DNA of 64,000 nt from Methanocorpusculum sp. (GTDB lineage Archaea > Halobacteriota > Methanomicrobia > Methanomicrobiales > Methanocorpusculaceae). Below are positions 7,820 to 16,437 of this stretch, in pieces. Both the position numbers and the translations under genes were made by a program. Within the stretch, counting starts at the first letter, position 1. Every line of letters starts with the position of its first letter. The notes below the pieces were generated by a model. That model saw only the letters and a program-made list of their open reading frames with translations. It searched no databases and was not told the origin of the DNA. The DNA is taken from positions 1-64,000 of the forward strand of contig NZ_JAUSPQ010000006.1 of the NCBI RefSeq assembly GCF_030655665.1. Direction: 5' to 3'.

Positions 7820-9793
7820 ATGAGAGACACCGTATTTACCCGCTTTCGAAGATGGTTTCAAAACAACTTTGTCTTCTTCGGACCAGGTCTTCTTCTCGCA
7901 ATAACCGCGGCCGGTGAGGCAGGGGTAACTGAGGCAATCGAAATCGGCGCACACTACGGTCCGGCGCTGATCTGGGTAGTTATCATCACCCTCGTCTTCA
8001 AATACGCATTCACCAATGGAATCGCCCGATATACTCTCGCGACGAACCAGACGATCTTTGACGCACTCAATCGTCTGCCAGGTCCGAAAAACTGGGGTTC
8101 CTATCTGATCATCGGCTCCTATCTCATGGAGATGTTTGCAATCGGCGCGATGCTCGTCTTTTCCGCAACATTTCTGGACTATCTTCTTCCCGGGATCTAC
8201 TCGGTCTTTCTCATAGCAGTTTTCCTCCTTATATTAACGCTCGCCGTCATTCGGACGAGTTCATACGAGATCCTCGAACCGGTCATGGCAGTGCTGATAA
8301 GCATACTTGCAGGCGTTGTTCTCATCTCCCTTTCTCAGTTCCCGCTCTCCTTCAACCTTCTTCTGGACGGACTGGTCCCTTCGATCCCCGCAGGTTCCGA
8401 GATGGCGATCCTCGCAATTCTCGGAGTGGTCGGGTCCGGACTGAACCTGATGCTCTATTCGGTCTGGCTTTCACAGAAAACAAAGATCCACTCGGAAAAT
8501 AAAGAGGAGTGCACACTCCAAAACGAGTCTTTTTTCAGAAAATACATCCGCAGTGTGAATTTTGACGTGCTGACCGGGTTCTTCTTTGTCGCAGTCATCA
8601 CGATCGGTTTCATGTTCCTCGGGTATGCGGGATATGCCGTATCTTTCATGCCGCACGGGGCGGAGATCACGCTTGATACGCTGATCACCCAGATCCTCTA
8701 TATTTTCAGCTCGATACCCTACGGACCGTATCTTTTCCTGATGTTCGTCGCGATCATCTTTTTCGGGGCGGTCGTCGTCGGTATGGACGCCCGTGCCCGC
8801 GCTCTCGCAAAAGTAGTTCGCCACCTTGGAGAAGACAAGGGGATGAAACTGCCAAGCGAGTATAATCTTTATCAGATCGTTCTCCTCGTATTCACCGGTG
8901 TGATCATCCTTGCTATGGTGATCGCGGATCCGATGACAGTCATTCGTCAGATCGCGGCACTTTCAGCGATCCTTTTTGGTATCTTCGGATTCATCGTCAT
9001 TTATCTGGACAGCAGACTGCCGAAGTATGCAAAAGGATCCAGAATCTGGACTGCCATAATGATGCTCGGGAGCGGGCTTTCGATCTATGTAGCTTTACTG
9101 ATAGAATCCTCGTTCCTCGTAAACGGCATCCCACTGATCGAACGAATGCTCGTGATCGTAGTGATACTCTTCGTCTTCACAAAGACGGATATGTTTAAGA
9201 AACTCGTCAGCGGAACGGCGACTCTTGCAGATAAGGCCTGGACGGTCGCGTTAGGCGGCGGTCTTTCCATTTACGGCGTTTTTAGGGGGATCGATGTCAA
9301 CGGTCTTATCTTCAACTTCAGCGCGATCGGACCGATCGTCGCCGGACTTCTGGGAGGTCCGGTCGTCGGCGGACTTGCCGGACTTATCGGATGCATCTAC
9401 CGTCTGGCCCAGGGCGGACCGACAGCTGTTGGATGTTCACTTGCCATTCTCGCGGCCGGACTTATCGCAGGATTTGCCGTCCGCTGGTGGCAGGGAAGGA
9501 TCACCATCTTCAAAGCAACCGTATTGACCGTCATCATCGAATGGATACACCTGCTCATCATCGTTCCGGGATGCGGACTCCTTTTGGGTACACAGACCGT
9601 TGACGAGATCATAGCGATCATTGCGAGCACGTTCCTCCCGATCACGATCGTCAATACCCTTGGCGTGGCATTGTTCGCCTACTTCGCGAAAGACCATATC
9701 GTTTTCGCCGCAGGGACAGGCAAACTGTTCGGCAGAAAGAAACCGGAGACCGGGGATGGACCCGAAGAAGAGGAAATAAAGGAGGAGAAGTAA
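7820..9793 (+). CDS. Nramp-like transporter fused to a C-terminal 5TMR-LYT domain
   Basis: 657 aa, all membrane apart from linkers. Residues about 1-455 read as a divergent Nramp/Mn2+-Fe2+ carrier: FFGPGLLLAITAAGEAGV is the first unwound helix region, but the canonical DPGN is absent, so the cargo may not be Mn/Fe. Residues about 470-630 match the LytS-YhcK five-helix sensor domain: FSAIGPIVAGLLGGPVVGG, GLIGCIYRLAQGGPTAV and AILAAGLIAGFAVRW are its hallmarks. That domain is normally N-terminal to kinases or GGDEF domains; here it ends a carrier. TATATAA 30-36 bases before the ATG predicts a short-leader mRNA. The binding-protein gene follows immediately. Confidence 0.8.
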   Translation: MRDTVFTRFRRWFQNNFVFFGPGLLLAITAAGEAGVTEAIEIGAHYGPALIWVVIITLVFKYAFTNGIARYTLATNQTIFDALNRLPGPKNWGSYLIIGSYLMEMFAIGAMLVFSATFLDYLLPGIYSVFLIAVFLLILTLAVIRTSSYEILEPVMAVLISILAGVVLISLSQFPLSFNLLLDGLVPSIPAGSEMAILAILGVVGSGLNLMLYSVWLSQKTKIHSENKEECTLQNESFFRKYIRSVNFDVLTGFFFVAVITIGFMFLGYAGYAVSFMPHGAEITLDTLITQILYIFSSIPYGPYLFLMFVAIIFFGAVVVGMDARARALAKVVRHLGEDKGMKLPSEYNLYQIVLLVFTGVIILAMVIADPMTVIRQIAALSAILFGIFGFIVIYLDSRLPKYAKGSRIWTAIMMLGSGLSIYVALLIESSFLVNGIPLIERMLVIVVILFVFTKTDMFKKLVSGTATLADKAWTVALGGGLSIYGVFRGIDVNGLIFNFSAIGPIVAGLLGGPVVGGLAGLIGCIYRLAQGGPTAVGCSLAILAAGLIAGFAVRWWQGRITIFKATVLTVIIEWIHLLIIVPGCGLLLGTQTVDEIIAIIASTFLPITIVNTLGVALFAYFAKDHIVFAAGTGKLFGRKKPETGDGPEEEEIKEEK

Positions 9794-11032
9794 ATGTCCG
9801 GTCATCATGAAAAACCGCCGCAGACAAAAGCATCGAAGTACATCACCCTCGGGATCATCATCCTGACGATCCTCATGTTTATCCTCGCGTTCCACCCATT
9901 TGGGACGATCATCGACAGTGATTTCCCGGAAGATGAAGTGATTGTCGCGGTTTCACTGCCGTTTGAAGGAGAGATGACGGAGTTCGGCGTCGAGTATATG
10001 CGGGGGATCGAACTCGCAGTCGAGGATATCAATGATGAGGGCGGTATCCGGGGCGTTCCCGTACGGGCCGTGTATTTTGACAACAAAGGAAACGTCACAC
10101 TCGCAAAAGCGCAGTTCAAGGAGATCCGGGACCTCGGGATCCCGGTGGTGATCGGCGGAGTCTCGAGCACGGTCACACTTGCCATGGCGCCGTACGCAGA
10201 GTCATATGAGATCGTTCTCATCTCTCCCTCCGCAACATCCGCGAGTCTCTCGGCGTACGGCAATTATGTCTATAGAACGGTCTCCTCCGACATTTATCTT
10301 GGAGCCGGCATGGCGAAAATCATCGGCGGGAGAAACGAAACGCAGAATGTGATGCTGATCAGCCTCGACACCAGTTACGGAAAGAGTCTCAGATATGCAT
10401 TCCTCAAGGAGGCAAATGCGTCGTATCCGGATATGCATATCGTCTCCGACATATCGGTCCCCGACTCGGATACGGTGAACATAACGGAGATCATCACCGC
10501 AATGAAGGACACACATCCGCAGTCCGTTCTTCTGATCGTGAACCCGAGTCAGGGTGTAGAGATCATGAAAGCGGCGGAAAAGGAGGGCCTCTCCCCTGCA
10601 TGGTTCGCTTCCGACACGTTGACCAACCGTCAGGTCCCTCTGGAAGTCGGTGCATACGCCGATGGTCTGATCGGATTTTCCCAGGCGAGAAGGATCTCCG
10701 ATCCCTCATACGAGGAGCATTATATTGAGACATTCGGAGAAGAACTGATGGTCCGTGACTCGATCTACGGGTATGAGACGATGATCGTGGTGTCCCAGGC
10801 AATAGAAAACAGCGGATATACGGCAGACGGAATCAGGGAAGGCCTTGACCTGATCCGTCACGTAGGACTCACTGGAACCATCGTCTTCGATGAAAAAGGG
10901 GATGCATACCCTTCGTATGATGTGATGCGGCTCGAAAACGGCGAGTGGGTCGATCTTCCATGGAAAGAGGTGCTCACCTTCGAAAAGAAAGCCGCGGCGA
11001 TCTCATCGGCCCACAGCACCTCCTCCCATTGA
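9794..11032 (+). CDS. Membrane-tethered LivJ-type substrate-binding protein
   Basis: 412 aa. One N-terminal membrane segment (about residues 13-33) anchors a type 1 periplasmic binding fold: VSLPFEGEMTEFGVEYMRGI, the NDEGGIRGVPVRAVYFDNKG lobe, VVIGGVSSTVTLAMAPYAE and a SPSATSASLS ligand pocket, as in Leu/Ile/Val or amide binding proteins. No ABC permease or ATPase gene is nearby. The ATG abuts the upstream stop and GGAGGAG lies five bases before it, so it is co-translated with the Nramp/5TMR-LYT fusion. Inference: it delivers or senses an organic ligand for that protein outside the cell. Confidence 0.85.
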   Translation: MSGHHEKPPQTKASKYITLGIIILTILMFILAFHPFGTIIDSDFPEDEVIVAVSLPFEGEMTEFGVEYMRGIELAVEDINDEGGIRGVPVRAVYFDNKGNVTLAKAQFKEIRDLGIPVVIGGVSSTVTLAMAPYAESYEIVLISPSATSASLSAYGNYVYRTVSSDIYLGAGMAKIIGGRNETQNVMLISLDTSYGKSLRYAFLKEANASYPDMHIVSDISVPDSDTVNITEIITAMKDTHPQSVLLIVNPSQGVEIMKAAEKEGLSPAWFASDTLTNRQVPLEVGAYADGLIGFSQARRISDPSYEEHYIETFGEELMVRDSIYGYETMIVVSQAIENSGYTADGIREGLDLIRHVGLTGTIVFDEKGDAYPSYDVMRLENGEWVDLPWKEVLTFEKKAAAISSAHSTSSH

Positions 11033-11089
11033 TCTTTTTTTGATACCTTCTTCGTAAATATCAAGTAGTAATCCCGCCAACATAGTACC

Positions 11090-11275
11090 ATGGCAATCAC
11101 ACTTGATTCAACTATCGCCGACCTTCTCCGCGAGAAACCTGAGTCTGCAGCAACCCTCCAGAGTTTTGGCATGGGCTGTCTCGGCTGCGCGATCGCAAAC
11201 AATGAGACCATTCGCGAGGCTGCAATGGTCCACGGCATCCCATTAGAAGAGCTCGCAAAAAAGCTTGGACTCTAA
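11090..11275 (+). CDS. DUF1858 protein with CLGC motif
   Basis: 61 aa, the complete DUF1858 fold: TLDSTIADLLREKPESAATL, then the redox-looking pair in GMGCLGCAIANNETIREAA, then the helix GIPLEELAKKLGL. Related proteins are called hybrid-cluster- or disulfide-associated, but a firm function is not established. TAAATATC about 37 bases before the ATG suggests its own promoter. Its 3' end overlaps the convergent CbiZ gene by four bases. Confidence 0.88.
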   Translation: MAITLDSTIADLLREKPESAATLQSFGMGCLGCAIANNETIREAAMVHGIPLEELAKKLGL

Positions 11276-12195
11276 ATATTTTTCTTTTTTACTGATTTCA
11301 GTTCGAGGACGCCTGCCTCCGGATTTGCGAGAAGATGGTTTGCCACCCGCGGTTCGTGTACAAGACGGCAGTCCATGCAGCTCCATATCTCTCCGTGCGG
11401 CGTATCGATCATCTGACCGAGATCCGTGTCCATGCAGGGATAGAGCGGGCAGTAGCAAAAACTGCATTGCTGTTCGGCATAATTATGACACGGATAATAC
11501 GGACAGTCCTCCGGGATCCATTCGTTCCAGTGGTCGCCCCCATATCGGCTGTAAATGAAAAATGACGGCCGGTGCCGTTTCACGATCGCAGGATTCCCCC
11601 GCGACCATCCGCGGGTCACGCCCCAGGTAGAGAGAAGATAGTTATCGAACCTGACCAGAGCTTCGGTCAAGGCATGAGATACGGCTTTTGAGATCCGCAT
11701 CCCGGTCTCGGTAAGGGGTCCCGCAAACGTCTCCGGGATCCCGTCCGTCTTTTCACAAGCCACAACTACGGCGTCCGTGGACAGAGCACTGCCGGGAAGT
11801 TTTCTCGCCGCGATCACCTGCATCTTCGCTTCGGTGACCGTCATCATGGCACCGAGAAGTGCGGCATCGGTCAGAGGACGTTCGCAGGTGACGATGATAT
11901 TGATCGTCCGATTCCGGTCTGAAACGGCGGCGGTCACGAAAACGGTAACGTAGTCATAGCGGGCGATGCAGAGATTCGTGATCGGCAGAGCGGTAAGAAG
12001 ACCGAAATACGGCTCTAAAAAACCATTCCGCATCGACATGCTGTTTATGTAAAGAGCGGCATCATCCGAAAACTGCCGCGGGACGGAGATGTTCAGGATC
12101 GATCTGACATCCGAAAGACCTCCGTCGACACCGTTACTTGCCGCCCTAAAGTCCCCGCGGACGATCAGGGTATCTTTTCTCAGATAATACCGCAT
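11272..12195 (-). CDS. cbiZ: Adenosylcobinamide amidohydrolase fused to a Cys-rich domain
   Basis: 307 aa. Residues about 15-215 resemble CbiZ, which hydrolyses adenosylcobinamide to adenosylcobyric acid so archaea can salvage cobinamides: LNISVPRQF, INIIVTCERPLTDAALLGAM and DAVVVACEK are visible family segments. Residues about 225-290 form a cysteine-rich small domain, with DCPYYPCHNYAEQQCSFCYC and CMDCRLVHEP giving about ten cysteines, likely metal binding. It lies two bases after the DHPS-like gene and is probably co-transcribed. Confidence 0.78.
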   Translation of the reverse strand: MRYYLRKDTLIVRGDFRAASNGVDGGLSDVRSILNISVPRQFSDDAALYINSMSMRNGFLEPYFGLLTALPITNLCIARYDYVTVFVTAAVSDRNRTINIIVTCERPLTDAALLGAMMTVTEAKMQVIAARKLPGSALSTDAVVVACEKTDGIPETFAGPLTETGMRISKAVSHALTEALVRFDNYLLSTWGVTRGWSRGNPAIVKRHRPSFFIYSRYGGDHWNEWIPEDCPYYPCHNYAEQQCSFCYCPLYPCMDTDLGQMIDTPHGEIWSCMDCRLVHEPRVANHLLANPEAGVLELKSVKKKNI

Positions 12196-12197
12196 GG

Positions 12198-13625
12198 TCA
12201 GAACTTCCCGTCCTGCTCAAAGCTCCTGCCAAACTGCAGGGCAAGCTCCGCTTTATACAGCTCTTTACCCAGATAGCCCGCATGATCCAGAAGCGAGACC
12301 CCGTCTTCTGCGAGGATCGCGGAGAACACCTCATACCAGGATGTCCCGCGGATCGCCTTTCCATCTCTGACGGCGACGATGTATCCGTTTTCGATCCCGA
12401 TCCGGAAGTTTCCTTTCGGATCATAGACGAGGGATTCCGAAGGAACCCCGGCATCCCGGATATCTTCGTACAGCAGAGGAGGTTCCCGACGGAACCGTTT
12501 TTCTTTGAGGATCAAAAGATCAAGCCCGACATCTTTTGGATACGGCCGGCCTTTCGACAAGGCCATCATCTCGACCGCACGCCGCATCTCGGCAGTTGCT
12601 CCATGCGTTTTGTCCGAGTGTTCGGAGATCAAAAGACACGCAGTCCCCGTTTCGGCCGCGACCGACGCGAGCACAGCACATATCCCCGGACTGTCCGCGT
12701 CCATCATCTCCACGACATTCACGCAGCCAAGTACCTTGGGACACATGGTCTTTGGCAAATATGCCGCAAGAGACCGGGTCATCCCCGAAAGCGGCGGCTG
12801 AAGAAGCGGGTCCGCAAGGATCCGGAAAAGGCCTGCCTCCATAGCAGCCAGGATCGTTTCTTCGAGCGATGCGTTGTCCCGCGGGATCAAAACCACCGCG
12901 GCTCCGGCCTCCAGGATCTTATCTGCGAGCAGAGGGATCGTTTCCTTTGTGAGAGAAAGGATCAGATCCGCACGGAAAAGCGACGCCTCGATCAGTTCGG
13001 GATCCAGCGTATCGATCGAGAGAGGGATCTCCAGATCCCCCACACTCGAAAAACACCTGACCACATCATCCTCGGTCGCATCGAACCCGAACCCGAGATC
13101 CACGATATCCGCGCCGTTCTCTTTTGCACGGATCACCGCGTCCCGAAGGAAGGGATGCCGGTGAGCATCCATAATCTCATGGATCACCTTGATCCGTGAG
13201 GATCCGCCGATCTTTACTCCCCGGATGGTCAAAAACGAGTCGGCCTCCCACTCCATAAGAACCAGATTCTGCCGGGCGGCCGCTGCCTTTTCTGCGAGAA
13301 GCATATCATCGGCCGGCATATCAGCGGAAAGCCTGCCGGCGGATATCAGCGGGACGCATATCCCCATGTCCGCCGCGTGGCGCGTTCCTTTACGAACGGG
13401 AACGCCCGTCCTCTTTTCTGTATCCTGAAAAGACGCCGTACACATCCCGGAAACGACCACAAGATCTGAGGGATGCGTGTGAATCAGCTTTTCTAACGAC
13501 CCCGGCGTTAAAAATGACGCGATTTCGCCTGTTTCGACGATCTCACAGGTAAACTCTGTTACCTTGGATAATGCCAGACTGAGGGAGGATGCACTCTGGC
13601 GTCCTGTGGGAAAGAGAACATGCAT
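12198..13625 (-). CDS. Archaeal dihydropteroate synthase-like protein
   Basis: 475 aa, matching the archaeal DHPS-related family (TIGR00284 type, MJ0107-like). Residues 1-150 form a family-specific N-terminal domain. A pterin-binding barrel follows: SRIKVIHEIMDAHRHPF, ENGADIVDLGFGFDATEDD, IPLSIDTLDPELIEASL, VVLIPRDN and the GCVNVVEMMDADSPG strand. A C-terminal domain (LDLLILKEKRF, GNFRIGIENGYIVAV) is also typical. It presumably acts in pterin (tetrahydromethanopterin or folate) metabolism; the exact reaction is not certain. First gene of an operon with cbiZ; divergent from the PHP gene. Confidence 0.82.
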   Translation of the reverse strand: MHVLFPTGRQSASSLSLALSKVTEFTCEIVETGEIASFLTPGSLEKLIHTHPSDLVVVSGMCTASFQDTEKRTGVPVRKGTRHAADMGICVPLISAGRLSADMPADDMLLAEKAAAARQNLVLMEWEADSFLTIRGVKIGGSSRIKVIHEIMDAHRHPFLRDAVIRAKENGADIVDLGFGFDATEDDVVRCFSSVGDLEIPLSIDTLDPELIEASLFRADLILSLTKETIPLLADKILEAGAAVVLIPRDNASLEETILAAMEAGLFRILADPLLQPPLSGMTRSLAAYLPKTMCPKVLGCVNVVEMMDADSPGICAVLASVAAETGTACLLISEHSDKTHGATAEMRRAVEMMALSKGRPYPKDVGLDLLILKEKRFRREPPLLYEDIRDAGVPSESLVYDPKGNFRIGIENGYIVAVRDGKAIRGTSWYEVFSAILAEDGVSLLDHAGYLGKELYKAELALQFGRSFEQDGKF

Positions 13626-13672
13626 TGTATGTTATCCTTATGTTTTTGTACTTACATAGTAATTACCTTAAG

Positions 13673-14371
13673 ATGGTTCTGATAACGTGCGATCTGCATA
13701 TCCACTCAAGCGCGTCGGCTGACGGGAAGTGTCCCGTCGCAGAGGTCATAGCGAAAGCGAAGGAACGCGGACTGGATGCGATCTCGATAACAGACCATGA
13801 CACGACCGAAGGCGCAAAGCAGGCGCTCGCCATAAAAAATCCCGGGATCCTGATCATCCCGGGGATCGAGGTCTCGACCAAACAGGGACATGTCCTCGTT
13901 CTCGGCACGACCGAGATGTTCGAGCCGGGAAAAGACGCCCTCGAGACAATCCGGGAGGCAAAAGCACAAGGCTGCCTCACGATCATTCCCCACCCCTATC
14001 ACAGATGGCGGCACGCGGTTGGTCTCCATTCGCCGAAAGCCCTGCGGGAAGCCGACGCGATCGAAGTGTTCAACAGTAGATACTATCTCGGGCTCGCAAA
14101 CATCAGGGCGGCCAAATTCGCCAAAAAATACCATATACCGATGACCGCCGGGTCCGACGCCCACACCTGTCAGTTCGTCGGATACGGGATCAATATCATC
14201 GACGCAGAAGAACGGACAGTCCCTTCGATCCTTGAGGCGATCAGAAACGGAAAGCTCGAGAGCCGGTGTAAAAAGACCCCGATCAGGACCTACACATCCC
14301 AGTCGTTTCATAATGTCGTCCGAAAGGCGAGACGGCAGACCTCCCGGCTCAAACCGCGGCGGATGAGATGA
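13673..14371 (+). CDS. PHP-domain metal-dependent phosphoesterase
   Basis: 232 aa from ATG 13673 (MVLITCDLHIHSSASADG). The PHP motifs are intact: DLHIHS (I), ITDHDTTEGA (II), GIEVSTKQGHVLVLG (III), IIPHPYHRW and MTAGSDAHTCQFVG (IV). Relatives include TrpH-type 5'-3' exonucleases and 3',5'-bisphosphate nucleotidases. The tail is very basic (KARRQTSRLKPRRMR), suggesting nucleic acid contact. It overlaps truA by four bases (ATGA) and is translationally coupled to it. Confidence 0.85.
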   Translation: MVLITCDLHIHSSASADGKCPVAEVIAKAKERGLDAISITDHDTTEGAKQALAIKNPGILIIPGIEVSTKQGHVLVLGTTEMFEPGKDALETIREAKAQGCLTIIPHPYHRWRHAVGLHSPKALREADAIEVFNSRYYLGLANIRAAKFAKKYHIPMTAGSDAHTCQFVGYGINIIDAEERTVPSILEAIRNGKLESRCKKTPIRTYTSQSFHNVVRKARRQTSRLKPRRMR

Positions 14372-15219
14372 AGCTCGCGTTCCTTGCGGGATACCGGGGA
14401 CAGAACTTCGCCGGATCCCAGTACCAGCCGGATAAACGGACCGTGGAAGGGGAGTTTGTCGCCGGCGGGATCGAGCTCGGGCTGTTTGCCGATGCGAAGG
14501 AAGCGCATTTCCGGACCGCAGGACGGACCGATAAAGGTGTGAGTGCGAGAAAACAGCTGTTCTCGATCACGACCGATAAACCCGAACTCGCGGTCGAGGC
14601 ACTGAACTTTCATCTGCCGGACGATATCTGGTGTATCGGCGCAGCCGAAGTCGACGACGAATTCTATCCCCGGTATGCCGCAAGGGAGCGGAGCTACCGG
14701 TATTATTTTCCCTACCCTGCGGATGTTTCCCGAATGCAGGACGCGGCTTCGCGGCTTGTCGGAACGCACAACTTCAGCGGGTTTGCAAAAATGGAGGCGG
14801 GCAGGGATCCGGTCAGGACCGTGACCCGCGCCGAGGTCTTCGAAGGAGCGGACGGCTGCCCGGTCTTCGAAGTTGCCGCGAAGAGTTTTCTCTGGAACAT
14901 GGTCCGGGGCATGGCAGGCGCTTTGCAGACCGTCGGCCTCGGCCTTGCGGAGCCGGAAATCATCGACGACCTGCTCACCTCCCAAAAGGACCGGGTCCAT
15001 CCGGCACCCGCCGAAGGACTCATCTTCTGGGATGTCGTCTGCGATCTTTCCTTCACGCCGATGCGGCAGAAACGCGAAGTAAAGCGATCGCTCGCCCGGG
15101 AAGCGGTCTGTGCCCGGGCAGATATGCATACCGCCGAAGCTCTTCTTGAGGACGAACCGGACGCGTTCTGGAAGAAAAAAGTGATACGGGGATATTCGAC
15201 ATTAATCAAAAAAACGTGA
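14368..15219 (+). CDS. truA: tRNA pseudouridine synthase TruA
   Basis: 283 aa. It isomerises uridines 38-40 of the tRNA anticodon arm. The catalytic Asp lies in TAGRTDKGVSARKQ (about residue 54); YRYYFPYP and SFLWNMVRGMAGALQTVGLG are the later family motifs. The N terminus LAFLAGYRGQNFAGSQYQP starts directly at ATG 14368, which overlaps the PHP gene stop. Length is normal for archaeal TruA. Confidence 0.95.
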   Translation: MKLAFLAGYRGQNFAGSQYQPDKRTVEGEFVAGGIELGLFADAKEAHFRTAGRTDKGVSARKQLFSITTDKPELAVEALNFHLPDDIWCIGAAEVDDEFYPRYAARERSYRYYFPYPADVSRMQDAASRLVGTHNFSGFAKMEAGRDPVRTVTRAEVFEGADGCPVFEVAAKSFLWNMVRGMAGALQTVGLGLAEPEIIDDLLTSQKDRVHPAPAEGLIFWDVVCDLSFTPMRQKREVKRSLAREAVCARADMHTAEALLEDEPDAFWKKKVIRGYSTLIKKT

Positions 15220-15223
15220 AGGG

Positions 15224-15814
15224 TCAGGCATTCATCTTCATCACGATCTCTTTTCCCCGCTTTTTTGCCTCGACCACACTCTCCGGCCAGCCCTGCACCC
15301 CGCCGTGCTTATCCATGCCCGGAAACAGCACATTATCCGCATAGGAAAAACCCGAATCATTGAAAAACGCCCTGACCACCGGAAACGCGGAATCAAAAAT
15401 ATACGGAAGATTCTGCCCCGACGTCCCGAGAAACACACCCTTGTGTTTTTTCAGATGGGCGGCGTCAAAGACGAGGGTCTTTCGAATGAACTTCTGCGCC
15501 CACAAAAACTGACCGCGGTCGATAAAGGATTTCATCTCGGCCGTCACCGTCATCGAATAGATCGGAGACGCCAGAACCAGAATATCCGACTCCAGCATCT
15601 GGTCGAACACCGGCGTTAACGCGTCTTTGATGACGCAGACACCGTTTTTATGGCAGGCATTACATCCTTTGCAGTTTTTGTGTTCGATCTCCACGAGACG
15701 GATGGTCGTTACGTCTGCACCGGCTTCTTTTGCCCCTGCGACGAAGGCATTCAGCACCGTCTCGGTGTTCCCCCCCTTCCTCGGGCTTCCGTTGATGACG
15801 AGCATGGTCGTCAT
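15224..15814 (-). CDS. Iron-sulfur flavoprotein (Isf), copy 1
   Basis: 196 aa. Flavodoxin-like FMN site INGSPRKGGNTETVL at residues 7-21, then the compact [4Fe-4S] motif CKGCNACHKNGVC at about residues 49-61 (CX2CX2CX5C), then ASPIYSMTVTAEMKSFIDR for flavin contact. In methanogens Isf proteins dispose of O2 or H2O2 or carry electrons from ferredoxin. It overlaps the second Isf by four bases (ATGA); the pair share order and length and are paralogues. Convergent with truA. Confidence 0.9.
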   Translation of the reverse strand: MTTMLVINGSPRKGGNTETVLNAFVAGAKEAGADVTTIRLVEIEHKNCKGCNACHKNGVCVIKDALTPVFDQMLESDILVLASPIYSMTVTAEMKSFIDRGQFLWAQKFIRKTLVFDAAHLKKHKGVFLGTSGQNLPYIFDSAFPVVRAFFNDSGFSYADNVLFPGMDKHGGVQGWPESVVEAKKRGKEIVMKMNA

Positions 15815-16398
15815 TCTTTCACCATCAGTGCCGCCATCGCGTCCCCGGCTTCTTTTGCCCGGGCGATCACCTCGGGGTTTTTCCGGAAATCACTGATCTT
15901 GTCGAGACCCGGGAGAAGGAGGTACCGGATCCGTGAAACCGGGATTTGGGACACATCGAAGAGGAACTGAGCGACCGGAACGGTGTGGTCGAAGATCCCT
16001 TCACGGTTCTGTCCGGAAGCCGAGATGAACATCCCGAACTTTTTTCCTTCGGGTTTTGGAAGGTCGTGGAGGACATACTTTCTCGACCAGAAAACCTGAC
16101 AGCGGTCGATGAGGATTTTTCCCTGACCACAGACAGACATGGAATAGACGGGGGATGCGAAGATGAGAAGGTCGCAAGCCCGGATCTTTTCGCCGAGTTC
16201 AACAAAATCGTCTACATGGATGCATACGCCGGCTTTTTCGCATTTACCGCAGCCTTTGCAGGGATTGATATTGAGGTCGTTTAAGACGACCTTTTCGACA
16301 GACATCTCGGAAAACGATTCGAGCACCTTGTCGAGGGCGGATTCAGTATTGCCGTGACGACGCGGTGAAGTTGTGATGGCAAGGACGGATAAGGGCAT
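15811..16398 (-). CDS. Iron-sulfur flavoprotein (Isf), copy 2
   Basis: 195 aa and first gene of the Isf pair. FMN loop ITTSPRRHGNTESALDKVL at residues 8-26, cluster motif CKGCGKCEKAGVC at about residues 48-60, flavin segment ASPVYSMSVCGQGKILIDR. It differs from copy 1 through the middle (KPEGKKFGMFISASGQNREG), so the duplication is not recent. Likely redox or oxidative-stress role in the cytoplasm. Divergent from the His-tailed transporter. Confidence 0.9.
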   Translation of the reverse strand: MPLSVLAITTSPRRHGNTESALDKVLESFSEMSVEKVVLNDLNINPCKGCGKCEKAGVCIHVDDFVELGEKIRACDLLIFASPVYSMSVCGQGKILIDRCQVFWSRKYVLHDLPKPEGKKFGMFISASGQNREGIFDHTVPVAQFLFDVSQIPVSRIRYLLLPGLDKISDFRKNPEVIARAKEAGDAMAALMVKE

Positions 16399-16437
16399 TT
16401 ATTCAGTATATTACCCCGAATACAGATAAATCCAGTG

